DNA from: Shinella zoogloeoides | Lineage (GTDB): Bacteria; Pseudomonadota; Alphaproteobacteria; Rhizobiales; Rhizobiaceae | DNA length: 64,000 nt | Assembly (NCBI RefSeq): GCF_020883495.1 | Contig: NZ_CP086611.1 | Span: 248,001-312,000 of the forward strand | Direction of reading: 5' to 3' | Shown here: positions 27,452-37,579 of the stretch, one piece after another | Layout: each line of letters begins with the position of its first letter | Numbering within the stretch: the stretch's first letter is position 1 | Translations under genes and position numbers: made by a program | The notes under the pieces: generated by a model | Database searches by the model: none | Seen by the model: only the letters and a program-made list of their open reading frames with translations | What the model was told of the DNA's origin: nothing

Positions 27452-29488
27452 ATGTCGAACGATCCCCTCCTTCAGCCCTATCGCCTGAAGCACTTGACCC
27501 TGCGCAACCGCATCATCGTCACCTCGCACGAACCGGCCTATCCCGAGGACGGCATGCCGAAGGAGCGCTATCGGGCCTATACGGTGGAGCGGGCGAAGGG
27601 CGGCGTGGCGCTGACGATGACGGCCGGCTCGGCGGCCGTATCGAAGGACAGCCCGCCCGTCTTCAACAACCTGCTCGCCTACAAGGACGAGATCGTGCCG
27701 TGGGTCCGCCAGATGACCGACGCCGTGCATGAGGCGGGGTCCGCCATCATGATCCAGCTCACCCATCTCGGCCGCCGCACGCGCTGGGACAAGGGCGACT
27801 GGCTGCCGGTGCTTGCCCCCTCGCACCAGCGCGAGGCCGCGCACCGCGCCTTTCCGAAGAAGCTGGAAGACTGGGATATCGAGCGCATCGTCAAGGACTT
27901 CGCCGACGCCGCCGAGCGCATGAAGGCGGGCGGCATGGACGGCGTCGAGCTTGAGGCCTACGGCCATCTCATCGACCAGTTCATTTCCCCGCTCACCAAC
28001 GAACTCGACGGCCCCTATGGCGGCTCGCTCGATAACCGCATGCGCTTCTGTTTCGACGTGTTCCGGGCGATGCGCAAACGGGTGGGCGACGACTTCATCC
28101 TCGGCGTGCGCTACACGGCCGACGAATGTCTTCCCGGCGGCACGGGCAAGGCCGAGGGCCTTGAAATCTCGCGCCGCCTCAAGGAAAGCGGCCTCATCGA
28201 CTATCTCAACGTGATCCGCGGCCATATCGACACCGATCCGGGCCTCACCGACGTCATTCCCATTCAGGGCATGGCGAGCGCGCCGCACCTCGATTTCGCC
28301 GGCGAGGTGCGCGCCGCCACCGATTTCCCGACCTTCCATGCCGCCAAGATTCAGGATGTCGCGACCGCCCGTCACGCGATTGCCGCCGGCAAGGTCGACA
28401 TGATCGGCATGACGCGCGCGCACATGACCGACCCGCATATCGTGCGCAAGATCATCGAGAAACGCGAGGACGATATCCGCCCCTGCGTCGGCGCGAATTA
28501 CTGTCTCGACCGCATCTACCAGGGCGGTCTTGCCTTCTGCATCCACAATGCGGCGACCGGCCGCGAGGAAACGATGCCCCATGTCGTCGCGAAGGCTGAT
28601 GTGCGTAGGAAGATCGTGATCGTCGGCGCGGGGCCGGCGGGGCTGGAGGCGGCGCGCGTTTGCGCCGAGCGCGGGCATGAGGTCGTGGTCTTCGAGGCGG
28701 CGAGCAATCCCGGCGGGCAGATTCGTCTGACGGCGCAGAGCGAGCGGCGGCGTGAGATGATCGGCATCGTCGACTGGCGCATGAGCCAGTGCGAAAAGCT
28801 CGGCGTTACTTTCCATTTCAACACCTGGGCGGAGGCCGATACGGTGCTTGCGGAAAAGCCCGACGTCGTGATCGTCGCGACGGGTGGTCTGCCGCATACC
28901 GAGGTGCTGGCCAAGGGCAACGAACTGGTCGTCTCCTCCTGGGATATCATTTCCGGCGATGTGAAGCCGGGAACGAACGTGCTCGTCTATGACGATGCCG
29001 GCGACCATGCGGCGCTGCAGGCGGCCGAGGTCATCGCGAAGACCGGAGCGAAGGTGGAAATCATGACGCCGGACCGCGCCTTCGCGCCGGAGGTCATGGC
29101 GATGAACCTCGTGCCCTATATGCGCGCGCTGCAGAAGCTCGACGCGGCTTTCACCGTCACCTACCGGCTGGAGGCGGCGGAACGGCGCGGCAACCAGCTT
29201 GTCGCCCATGTCGGCAGCGATTACGGCGGCGTTTCGAAGGAGCGCGTCGTCGACCAGATCGTCGTCAATCACGGCACCGTGCCGCTGGACGATCTCTATT
29301 TCGAGCTGAAGCCCGGTTCGAAGAATCTCGGCGAGGTCTCCTACGACGAACTGTTGTCCGGTGCGCCGCAGACCGTCGAGCGCAATCCCGGTGGGGCCTA
29401 TCAACTCTTCCGCATCGGCGATGCCGTTGCGGCCCGCAATACCCACGCGGCGATTTACGACGCGCTGCGGCTCGCCAAGGACCTCTGA
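27452..29488 (+). CDS. NADH:flavin oxidoreductase of the N-methylproline demethylase / dienoyl-CoA reductase type
   Basis: 678 residues. An Old-Yellow-Enzyme TIM barrel (about 1-370, FMN) is followed by FAD/NAD(P) Rossmann domains (about 385-670, IVIVGAGPAGLEAARVC). The sequence resembles the stachydrine-pathway N-methylproline demethylases more than dienoyl-CoA reductase, and its neighbours favour oxidative N-demethylation. The iron-sulfur region reads C345-VG-A348-NY-C351-x11-C363: one of the four usual cysteines is Ala, so a canonical 4Fe-4S cluster would lack a ligand. It is divergent from a TetR gene and ends one base before the convergent end of the 81-residue gene. The substrate is unproven. 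Confidence 0.82.
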   Translation: MSNDPLLQPYRLKHLTLRNRIIVTSHEPAYPEDGMPKERYRAYTVERAKGGVALTMTAGSAAVSKDSPPVFNNLLAYKDEIVPWVRQMTDAVHEAGSAIMIQLTHLGRRTRWDKGDWLPVLAPSHQREAAHRAFPKKLEDWDIERIVKDFADAAERMKAGGMDGVELEAYGHLIDQFISPLTNELDGPYGGSLDNRMRFCFDVFRAMRKRVGDDFILGVRYTADECLPGGTGKAEGLEISRRLKESGLIDYLNVIRGHIDTDPGLTDVIPIQGMASAPHLDFAGEVRAATDFPTFHAAKIQDVATARHAIAAGKVDMIGMTRAHMTDPHIVRKIIEKREDDIRPCVGANYCLDRIYQGGLAFCIHNAATGREETMPHVVAKADVRRKIVIVGAGPAGLEAARVCAERGHEVVVFEAASNPGGQIRLTAQSERRREMIGIVDWRMSQCEKLGVTFHFNTWAEADTVLAEKPDVVIVATGGLPHTEVLAKGNELVVSSWDIISGDVKPGTNVLVYDDAGDHAALQAAEVIAKTGAKVEIMTPDRAFAPEVMAMNLVPYMRALQKLDAAFTVTYRLEAAERRGNQLVAHVGSDYGGVSKERVVDQIVVNHGTVPLDDLYFELKPGSKNLGEVSYDELLSGAPQTVERNPGGAYQLFRIGDAVAARNTHAAIYDALRLAKDL

Positions 29489-29489
29489 G

Positions 29490-29735
29490 CTAGCCGGCGG
29501 CCCGGTGGGCCGCCAGCTTCTCGATCCAGTCGGCGCCGATCCGCCAGCGCTTCAGCACGGAGACGGGGTCTTCCGCGTCGAGCCGCGAACAGATGCGGTA
29601 GACCTCCAGCACCTCGGGCGTCATCTCGCCGCGCTGGCAGAAAAACATGGCCGCCGCATAACGCGCCCGCCCGGACCATTCGGCACCGGGCGGCAGGGAG
29701 ACGATCTCCCAGTTGCGGCGGGTTTCCTCGTCCAT
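29490..29735 (-). CDS. Small hypothetical protein (81 residues) coupled to the GcvT-like gene
   Basis: It begins in a TGATG overlap with the stop of the GcvT-like gene, so translation is coupled. The protein (MDEETRRNWEIVSLPPGAEW at its start, then FFCQRGEMTPEVLEVYRICS) is helical, soluble and has two cysteines; no family is recognised. Being last in the FAD-enzyme/GcvT operon suggests an accessory subunit or assembly factor for the demethylation enzymes. That is inference from position. Confidence 0.65.
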   Translation of the reverse strand: MDEETRRNWEIVSLPPGAEWSGRARYAAAMFFCQRGEMTPEVLEVYRICSRLDAEDPVSVLKRWRIGADWIEKLAAHRAAG

Positions 29736-30967
29736 CAGCGAAGGCCCGGCGGGGTCGCCGTGCGGCGCGCTAGCTTGACGAAGGGGCGTGGAACGATCTT
29801 CGCGCGCTTCATCAACTTCTGGTATTTCAGTTCGCGCAGCGCATAGATTTCCACCCAGAGGTCCTCGGTGAATTTCGAGCCGTAGGGCCGTTCGAGGCTG
29901 GCGATGGCGATATTCCGCTTGGCCGTCGGCGACCAGATCGCGGCGGTGACGAGGCCGGCCTCGTGTTTTTTCCGATAGTAGACGATGGCGTGCTCGGCGG
30001 GGACGTTGCCCTCGATCTCGAGGCCGACAAGGATATGCTTGAGCGTTCCGTTGCGCCGTGCGTCGAGGATCGCCCGGCGTCCGTTGAAGTTGGGCTTGTC
30101 GGGGTCGACCAGCCAGTCGAGGCCGATTTCGTCGGGCATGCGCACCCTGTCGGAGCGCAAGGCGGCTTCGGCGGTCACGAAATCCGCATTGGCGACGATG
30201 AAGCCGGTCTCGATGCGCGTCTGGTTGAGCGCGCCGTAGCCGATGGCGCGGATGGCGTGCGGCTGGCCGGCAGTCCAGAGACGATCCCACAGGGAAAGCG
30301 CCTTGGCGCGGGGCAAGAAGAGTTCGTAGCCGAGGTCGCCGGTAAAGCCCGTGCGCGAGATCGTCACCTCGCCGCCGTCATGTGGGAAGGCGGCGATGTC
30401 GAAGGGCTTCAGCCGCTCCACGCCGGCAAAGCCGGCGTCGCGCAACACGGCATAGCTGGTCGGGCCTTGCAGGGCGAGGCCGGCGATTTCCTCGGTTTCC
30501 TCGTGGAGATCGACGGTGAAGCCGAAAGCGCTGTCGAGCAGCCAGGGCAGGTGGCGTTCCTGGCAGCAGAGGCGGAATTCCTGTTCGCCGAGACGGAAAA
30601 GCGTACCGTCGTCGAGCACATGGCCGTGATCGTCGCACCAGGCGGTGTAGTGCACGCGGTTGACGGCGAGTTTGCGCACATCGCGCAGGGTCAGGCGGTT
30701 GAGGTAGCGTTCGGCATCCGGGCCGGTGATGCGGTACTTCACCATGGGCGAGATATCGAAGAGCGCGGCGGTGGAGCGGATGGCGAAATATTCCAGTTCC
30801 GCGTCGAAAAGGGAATGGGGGGCCTTGTAGCCGGCCCAGTCGTACCAGTCGTTGACCTCGCTCAGCGCCATCAGCCGTTCGTGGAAGGGCGTTTCGAGAC
30901 GCGGGGTGCGAATATGGTCGCGTGCGGCGCGGCGCAGGTCCGAGGCGGATTTTGTCATGGCGTTCAT
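29735..30967 (-). CDS. GcvT-like folate-dependent aminomethyltransferase / demethylase
   Basis: 410 residues of the GcvT/DmdA/YgfZ fold. The N-terminal half shows SEVNDWYDWAGYK and FDISPMVKYRITGPDAERYL; the C-terminal barrel has SRTGFTGDLGYELF and GYGALNQTRIETG. Such enzymes move one-carbon units from N-methyl or S-methyl substrates to tetrahydrofolate. The start overlaps the upstream FAD-enzyme stop as ATGA. Close coupling to two FAD oxidoreductases recalls dimethylglycine and sarcosine dehydrogenases, in which FAD and GcvT-like domains are fused. The specific substrate is not determined. Confidence 0.88.
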   Translation of the reverse strand: MNAMTKSASDLRRAARDHIRTPRLETPFHERLMALSEVNDWYDWAGYKAPHSLFDAELEYFAIRSTAALFDISPMVKYRITGPDAERYLNRLTLRDVRKLAVNRVHYTAWCDDHGHVLDDGTLFRLGEQEFRLCCQERHLPWLLDSAFGFTVDLHEETEEIAGLALQGPTSYAVLRDAGFAGVERLKPFDIAAFPHDGGEVTISRTGFTGDLGYELFLPRAKALSLWDRLWTAGQPHAIRAIGYGALNQTRIETGFIVANADFVTAEAALRSDRVRMPDEIGLDWLVDPDKPNFNGRRAILDARRNGTLKHILVGLEIEGNVPAEHAIVYYRKKHEAGLVTAAIWSPTAKRNIAIASLERPYGSKFTEDLWVEIYALRELKYQKLMKRAKIVPRPFVKLARRTATPPGLR

Positions 30968-32520
30968 GCCCTGGCTCCCGAAAGGATATGGCGGGCCGCG
31001 TTCCAGCCCGGCAGGCCGGAAATGCCGCCGCCCGGATGCGCCCCGGCGCTGGCAAGATAAAGCCCCTCTATGGGCGTGCTGTAGCCGGATGCAGCCCCTG
31101 TCGGCCGGTTGACGAGAAGCTGGTCGGCCTGCAACTCGCCATGATGCCAATGGCCGCCGGGCAGGTTGTATTCCGCCTCGATATCGACGGGCGTCATCAG
31201 GTCGGCGGCGACGATGGACTTGCCGATGCCGGGGGCATGCTGTTCCAGCGTCTCCAGCACGATCTTGAGGAAGGCCGGCTTGCCCGCCTCCCAGCCCGCC
31301 TTGAGGCGATAGGGCGCGTATTGCACGAGGGCCGACAGCGTGCAGCCGCCGGAAGGCGCGAGCGGGGGATCGGCAAGGCTCGGCAGGGTGATCTCCATCA
31401 CCGGATCGGGGGAGAATTCGCCGTATTTCGCCGGATTGAAGGCCGTTTCGACCTGCTCCATCGAGCGCACCAGCACGATGCGTCCGCTTCGGGCGTCGGC
31501 TGAAAGACCTTCTAAATTCGGAATGGTGTCCAACGCAAGGTCCAGCTTGGCGACATTGCCGTGGCTGCGCACATTCTTCACCGAGCGCACGAAGCCGGTG
31601 CCGCTTTCGGCCGGGTCGACGAGGTGGAGGAAGGTCGTCTGTGGATGGATGGCCGAGACGATGACGGGCGCGGTGATCTCCGCGCCGTCGCGGGTGACGA
31701 CACCGCTCGCCCGGCCGCGATCGGCAAGGATGCGGCCGACGGGCGCGCCGCAGCGGATGGTGACGCCGGCCTTCTCCGCCGCCTTGAGGAAGGCGGGGGC
31801 GATGCTCGCCATGCCGCCCTTCGGCACGAACTGGCCGCCGGTCCGGCCGGCGACGTCGCCGGTCAGCCGGTAGTAGAGGCCGAGCAGGGAGGTGGGCGAG
31901 CGCGGGCCGAGATGGATGCCGAGCGTCGCATCGAAGGCAAGGAGGCCCTTCAGGCAATCGTCGGTCAGGTATTCGTCCGAAACGTCGGCGACGTTCATCA
32001 GCAGCATGCGCAGGAAATCGCGGCCCTCGCTGCGGCCCTTGCGGATCAGGCTGAAGCCGGTCGCTGCGAAGGTGGAAAGATCGCCCAGCGAGATTGCGCC
32101 GATCTGCGGCGGCGGGCGGCGCAGGAACCGCTTCAGAAGGCCGGCCTGGAAGACGAGCTTCTTGCGCATCGCCGCGAAGGCGGCCTCCTCTTCGGTGGAG
32201 ACGCCGTCGATGCTTTCGCCATAGGCACCGTGGAGCGTGACGGCCCGGCCGGAGCCGTCGAGAACACTGGTCGGCAGCAGTCGGTCGTCGCCAGCGAGGT
32301 CGAGGCCAAGGTCGCGGGCGACCTCGCTGTCCAGCCGGTTGACGAGATGGGCAAGGCCCGCCGAACGGAAGCCGGGGGAAAATTCCCGGCCGCGCATCGC
32401 GCCGCCCGGTTCGTTCGCCGCTTCCAGAACGAGGACGCGGCGGCCGCCCTTGGCAAGGCGCGTGGCGGCGGCGAGGCCGTTGTGGCCCGCGCCGATGACG
32501 ATGGCATCATATGACGTCAT
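30964..32520 (-). CDS. PYROXD2-like FAD-dependent oxidoreductase (phytoene desaturase-related), copy 2
   Basis: 518 residues. It opens with the FAD motif YDAIVIGAGHNGLAAATRLA and ends with the PYROXD2-type block GLYLASAGAHPGGGISGLPG. It belongs to the same family as the gene just upstream, whose 3' end it overlaps by 14 bp, so a tandem duplication or a heteromeric enzyme is likely. Members are often called phytoene desaturases by similarity, but no carotenoid genes are present. Operon context with the GcvT-like gene points to amine oxidation. Confidence 0.87.
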   Translation of the reverse strand: MTSYDAIVIGAGHNGLAAATRLAKGGRRVLVLEAANEPGGAMRGREFSPGFRSAGLAHLVNRLDSEVARDLGLDLAGDDRLLPTSVLDGSGRAVTLHGAYGESIDGVSTEEEAAFAAMRKKLVFQAGLLKRFLRRPPPQIGAISLGDLSTFAATGFSLIRKGRSEGRDFLRMLLMNVADVSDEYLTDDCLKGLLAFDATLGIHLGPRSPTSLLGLYYRLTGDVAGRTGGQFVPKGGMASIAPAFLKAAEKAGVTIRCGAPVGRILADRGRASGVVTRDGAEITAPVIVSAIHPQTTFLHLVDPAESGTGFVRSVKNVRSHGNVAKLDLALDTIPNLEGLSADARSGRIVLVRSMEQVETAFNPAKYGEFSPDPVMEITLPSLADPPLAPSGGCTLSALVQYAPYRLKAGWEAGKPAFLKIVLETLEQHAPGIGKSIVAADLMTPVDIEAEYNLPGGHWHHGELQADQLLVNRPTGAASGYSTPIEGLYLASAGAHPGGGISGLPGWNAARHILSGARA

Positions 32521-34127
32521 GGGCTTTGCTCATCTGTTCGGGCGCGCGCTTGAGGTCGCGCAGGATTTCGGCGGCGGCGTTGCGGCCGGGCGCGCCCATC
32601 ACCCCGCCGCCCGGATGGGTGGAGGAGCCGCACATATAAAGCCCGGAAATCGGGCTGCGATATTGCGCATAGCCGGGCACCGGCCGGTTGAAGAGAAGCT
32701 GGTCGAAGGTGAGTTCGCCCTGGAAGATGTTGCCTTCGGTCAGGCCCACCTCGTTCTCGATCTCGCGCGGCGTGCGCACTTCCATATGCACGATGCGGTC
32801 GCGGAAGCCGGGGGAATAGTCGGCGATCTGGCTGATGACGGTTTCGGCGAAGGCGTCGCGGTCCGCATCCGTCCAGTCGCGGCCCTCCACCTTGGGTGGG
32901 CAATATTGCACGAAGCAGCTCATGAAATGCTTGCCCGGCGAGGTCATGGTCGGATCGAGCAGGGTGGGGATCATCATGTCGAGGAAGGGATCGGCCGACC
33001 AGCGTCCGGCCTTCCAGTCGTCATAGCCGCGCTCCATGCGCTCGATGGAATCGGTGAAGTGCATGTCGCCGCGAATACAGGTCGAGCCTTGCGGCAGAGC
33101 GGGGAATTCCGGCAGGCTGTCGAGCGCGATGTTCACCTTGCCGGAGGAACCGCGCATCTTGAAGTGTTTTACGCGATGGACGAATTCGCCGGGCAGCGTG
33201 TCCTCGTCGACAAGCTTGAGGAAGGTGCGCTTCACGTCCGCATTGGAGACGACGAGGCCGGCGCGGATTTCGTCGCCGTTCGCGAGTACCACGCCGCTGG
33301 TGCGGCCGCCGCGCGTCAAAATCTTCGAGACCTCGGCATCGGTGCGGATCGTGCCGCCCGAGGCGAGGAAGGAGCGGGAGAGGGCTTGCGTTACCGCGCC
33401 CATGCCGCCGCGTGCATAGCCCCAGGCTCCGACCGAGCCGTCCACTTCGCCCATATAGTGGTGCAGCAGCACATAGGCCGTGCCGGGCGACATCGGGCCG
33501 AGGGCGGTGCCGATGATGCCGGAGAGCGCGAGATAGGCCTTGATCACGTCGGTCTCGAAATATTCGTCGAGGAAATCGGAGATCGACATGGTCCAGAAGC
33601 GCAGCGTCTCGGTCATTTCATGCGGGCTGAACTCGCCGAATTTCTTCGCGAGATAGAGCAGTTCGGAAATGTCGCGCGGGCGGAAGCCGAACGGGTCGGG
33701 GGCGGTGCGCATCAACAGCGGCTGGATGAAGCGGCACTGGCGCGTCACGTCGCGGGCATAGCGCTCATAAGCCTCCGCATCGCGCTTCGAATAACGGGCG
33801 AATTCGCGGCGGTGGCTGTCATGGTCGCGGTAGGAGGCGAGATAGTCGCCGTCGCGGGTGAAGACGGCGCCGCCCTCGTAGGAGATGACCTGCAGGCCGT
33901 GTTTCGGCAGTTCGAGATCGCGCATGATCTCCGGCCGGAAGAGGGAGCAGACATAGGAACAGTTGGAATAGAGGAAGCCGGGCGTCAGCTCGCGGCTCGT
34001 CGCCGCCCCGCCGACCCAGCCGTTCTTTTCCACCACGAGCACGTCGAGGCCGGCGCGCTGGAGATAGCAGGCCGTGACCAGCCCGTTATGGCCGCCCCCG
34101 ACGATCAAAGCATCGTACTTTCGCATT
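32507..34127 (-). CDS. PYROXD2-like FAD-dependent oxidoreductase, copy 1
   Basis: 539 residues, opening with YDALIVGGGHNGLVTACYLQ and ending with GLYMCGSSTHPGGGVMGAPG. It is the first gene of the four-gene operon running down to 29490. The ATG at 34127 has GGGAGG eight bases upstream. A BetI-like operator half-site cluster lies 60 bp upstream (34187-34204). Divergently placed is the BetI-like regulator. The paired homologues with conserved FAD motifs suggest a two-subunit dehydrogenase for one substrate, or sequential steps; both are inference. Confidence 0.87.
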
Positions 34128-34186
34128 CTTGATGCCTCCCTTGTTTCTAAAAGCTGCATCAAAAGCAAAATGTTGTCCAGATATTC

Positions 34187-34204
34187 TGAATGAATATTCA
34201 GCAA
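34187..34204 (-). promoter_or_regulatory. BetI-like operator, site A
   Basis: On the minus strand it reads TTGCTGAATATTCATTCA, with the perfect palindrome TGAATATTCA followed by a further TTCA half-site. It shares TTGCTGAA and TTCATTCA with site C at 42753. It lies between the FAD-enzyme operon and the BetI-like gene. Confidence 0.6.
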
Positions 34205-34400
34205 GGATGTTGCAATCGCCTGATAATGCGCTAGAATTTCCATCCATGAAGGAAAGCGGCGATGACGACGGGAGCGCCATGCGGAAGGTTCTTGACAGCG
34301 GAGCGCATTGTCCCGCTCATCAGCGCGGCGGCAGGCCGGTCGCGGGTGTTCGCCCGTGAGTGAGGCTGCGGGCAATGCCAGGGACAGGGCGGCGGTGAAG

Positions 34401-35060
34401 ATGCGGGCAGGCGTGGCTGAGCAGGGTGAAGGCGAGAAGCGGGGGCGCAAGGCCTCCAAGGAAACGCGGCGGCAGCAGCTCATCGAGGCGACGATCGATT
34501 CGCTCGCCAAGCGCGGCTATTCCGACACCACGCTTGCGGACGTCGCCGATGGCGCGGGCCTTTCGCGCGGCATCGTCAACTTTCATTTCGAGAGCAAGGA
34601 AAACCTGCTGGTCGCCACTCTGCAATATATGTCGGAGGAATATGGCGACCACTGGAACACGGCCCTGGAACGGGCCGGGCCGAGCCTTGCCAGCCGTATC
34701 TGGGCCATCGTGCATGCCGATTTCGACCGCAAGATCTGCACCAAGCGCAAGCTTGCCGCCTGGTGCGCCTTCTGGGGCGAGGCGAAGTCGCGGCCGACCT
34801 ATCAGGCGCTCTGCGGCGCGCGCGACGTGAAGTATCAGGAAACGGTGATCCAGCTTTGCGCCGGGCTGAAGGCGGAAGGCGGCTATGCCTATGAGGCCGA
34901 GCCGATGGCGCTTTCGCTCTGCGCCATGCTGGAAGGGCTTTGGCTGCGCCTGATGATGGGCGACGGCACGACGCGGGAAAAGGCGCTGGAGGCGGCCGTC
35001 GCCTTCGTCGTCACGGCCTTTCCGGCGCATCTCACCTTGCAAGGACCGAAACCACGATAG
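34401..35060 (+). CDS. BetI-like TetR-family regulator
   Basis: 219 residues. The N-terminal helix-turn-helix (ETRRQQLIEATIDSLAKRGY, then LSRGIVNFHFESKENLLVAT) closely resembles BetI, the choline-sensing repressor, and the C-terminal ligand domain keeps the KRKLAAWCAFWGEA block typical of that group. The ATG at 34401 follows GGTGAAG; a GTG at 34356 is possible. It lies between the FAD-enzyme operon and the transporter and is the best candidate to bind sites A, B and C. The substrate of the pathway is probably its inducer. No betAB choline oxidation genes are nearby, so the ligand may differ from choline. Confidence 0.85.
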   Translation: MRAGVAEQGEGEKRGRKASKETRRQQLIEATIDSLAKRGYSDTTLADVADGAGLSRGIVNFHFESKENLLVATLQYMSEEYGDHWNTALERAGPSLASRIWAIVHADFDRKICTKRKLAAWCAFWGEAKSRPTYQALCGARDVKYQETVIQLCAGLKAEGGYAYEAEPMALSLCAMLEGLWLRLMMGDGTTREKALEAAVAFVVTAFPAHLTLQGPKPR

Positions 35061-35085
35061 GAACCCGAAACGGGAGGAGTACGGC

Positions 35086-36168
35086 ATGACGACTGCAAAC
35101 ACGGCCAGGACCCATACCATCGCGGCGCTTGCCGCGCTCCTCGCCTTCGGAACCGCGCTTCCCGCCATTGCCGCCGATAGCCTGACCGTCTTCGACTGGT
35201 CGGGCTACGAGGACCCGGCCTTCCATCCCGCCTATGCGACAAAGCACGGCGGCGAGCCGGACTTCTCCTTCTTCGGCGACGAGGAGGAGGCCTTCCAGAA
35301 GCTGCGGTCCGGCTTCAAGGCGGATGTGGCGCATCCCTGTTCGCAGAGCGTCGTGAAGTGGCGCGAGGCTGGCCTGCTGGAGCCGCTCGACACGAGCAAG
35401 CTGGCCGCCTGGAACGACATATTGCCGAACTTCAAGGCGATGAAGAACCTGATGACCTCTGCGGACGGAACGGCCTGGTTCATCCCCTTCGAGTGGGGCA
35501 ATACCGTGCTGACCTACCGCACGGACACGGTGAAGCCGGAAGAGGTGGCTTCGCTGAAGGCCTTTGCCGATCCGAAGTTCAAGGATCGGGTCTCCATCGG
35601 CGACAATGTCGACGACGCCTATGCGCTGGCGAGCCTCGCCATCGGCGTCAAGGACTGGACGACGATGACCGATGCGCAGTTCCAGGAGGCCTCCGCCTTC
35701 CTGCGCGAGGTCCACAAGAACGTGCGGCTCTACTGGACCGACAATACCGATCTCAGCCAGGCCATGGCGAGCGGCGAGGTCGATCTCGCCTGGGCGTGGA
35801 ACGAGACGGCGACCACCCTTCTGGCCGAGGGCCAGCCCATTGCCATTCGCAAGGACACCAAGGAAGGGCTTTCCACCTGGGTCTGCGGCTATGTGCGGCT
35901 GAAGGGCGCGGAGGCCAATCCGGACCTTGCCTATGACTATCTCAATGCCGTCACCGACCCGGCCGTTGCCGCCTATATGGTCGAGAGTTGGGGTTACGGC
36001 CATTCGAATGCCAAGGGCATGGCAGCGGTCGACCCGAAGGTCCTTGCCGACAAGGGCTATGCCGATGTCGACGCCTTCGTCGCCAACACGCTCTTCCAGT
36101 CGCCCATGCCGACGGAACTGCGGCAGAAGATGATCGCGGAATTCGAGAAGATCAAATCGGGGTATTGA
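35086..36168 (+). CDS. ABC transporter periplasmic binding protein, PotD/PotF-like
   Basis: 360 residues with a signal peptide (about 1-29, cleavage after AIA). The mature protein starts with DSLTVFDWSGYEDPAFHPAY, the polyamine-binding-protein pattern, and has the conserved VAHPCSQSV and WAWNETATTL segments. It binds a cationic substrate such as a polyamine, betaine or related amine. A strong GGGAGGAG ribosome site precedes it, 25 bp after the BetI-like gene, so the two may be cotranscribed. Its ATPase and permease partners are on the opposite strand and convergent. Confidence 0.9.
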   Translation: MTTANTARTHTIAALAALLAFGTALPAIAADSLTVFDWSGYEDPAFHPAYATKHGGEPDFSFFGDEEEAFQKLRSGFKADVAHPCSQSVVKWREAGLLEPLDTSKLAAWNDILPNFKAMKNLMTSADGTAWFIPFEWGNTVLTYRTDTVKPEEVASLKAFADPKFKDRVSIGDNVDDAYALASLAIGVKDWTTMTDAQFQEASAFLREVHKNVRLYWTDNTDLSQAMASGEVDLAWAWNETATTLLAEGQPIAIRKDTKEGLSTWVCGYVRLKGAEANPDLAYDYLNAVTDPAVAAYMVESWGYGHSNAKGMAAVDPKVLADKGYADVDAFVANTLFQSPMPTELRQKMIAEFEKIKSGY

Positions 36169-36182
36169 GGGTGAGGGGAGTT

Positions 36183-36198
36183 AGGCAGTAGGCAGTAG
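36183..36198 (+). repeat. Two inverted copies of the heptamer
   Basis: AGGCAGT twice plus AG, the reverse complement of the ACTGCCT array that starts 40 bp further on. The pair can fold with the array into a long hairpin downstream of the binding-protein gene. Confidence 0.85.
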
Positions 36199-36237
36199 CC
36201 AATAGGGATTGACGCCTTGGCGGCTTCGGACAGCATC

Positions 36238-37464
<1,227 letters not shown>

Positions 37465-37472
37465 GGGGGGCT

Positions 37473-37579
37473 CCTAGAGTTTGTCAGGGAAAAATGGGAC
37501 CCGGTTTTCCCGATAAGACAAACGAAAACAAGGGAATCTGGAGTTTACCAGGTTCAGAATGAACCTGGTAAACTCTAGG
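37473..37579. repeat. Nested palindromes between potC-like and potA-like genes
   Basis: Three sets of inverted repeats are nested in the 110-bp gap. A perfect 16-bp pair with a 3-nt loop (37541-37556/37560-37575, GAGTTTACCAGGTTCA) lies at the right. A compound pair GTTTGTC..GACAAAC with GGGAAAA..TTTTCCC (37479-37523) lies at the left. Outer arms CCTAGAGTTT (37473-37482)/AAACTCTAGG (37570-37579) enclose both. It overlaps the potC stop. The element may act as an mRNA processing or partial-termination site, or be a rhizobial intergenic mosaic repeat. Confidence 0.75.

Noticed and set aside
30964..34127. Carotenoid desaturases
   Set aside because: Similarity to phytoene desaturase is limited to the shared FAD fold; no crtB/crtE genes are present and the operon partners are amine-related.
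31561..34132. + strand frames opposite the two FAD oxidoreductases
   Set aside because: Antisense shadows; the minus strand carries FAD motifs and coupled start/stop overlaps.
34401..35060. Choline-responsive BetI of a betIBA operon
   Set aside because: The protein and operators are BetI-like, but no betA/betB choline or betaine aldehyde dehydrogenase genes adjoin, so the name was not assigned.
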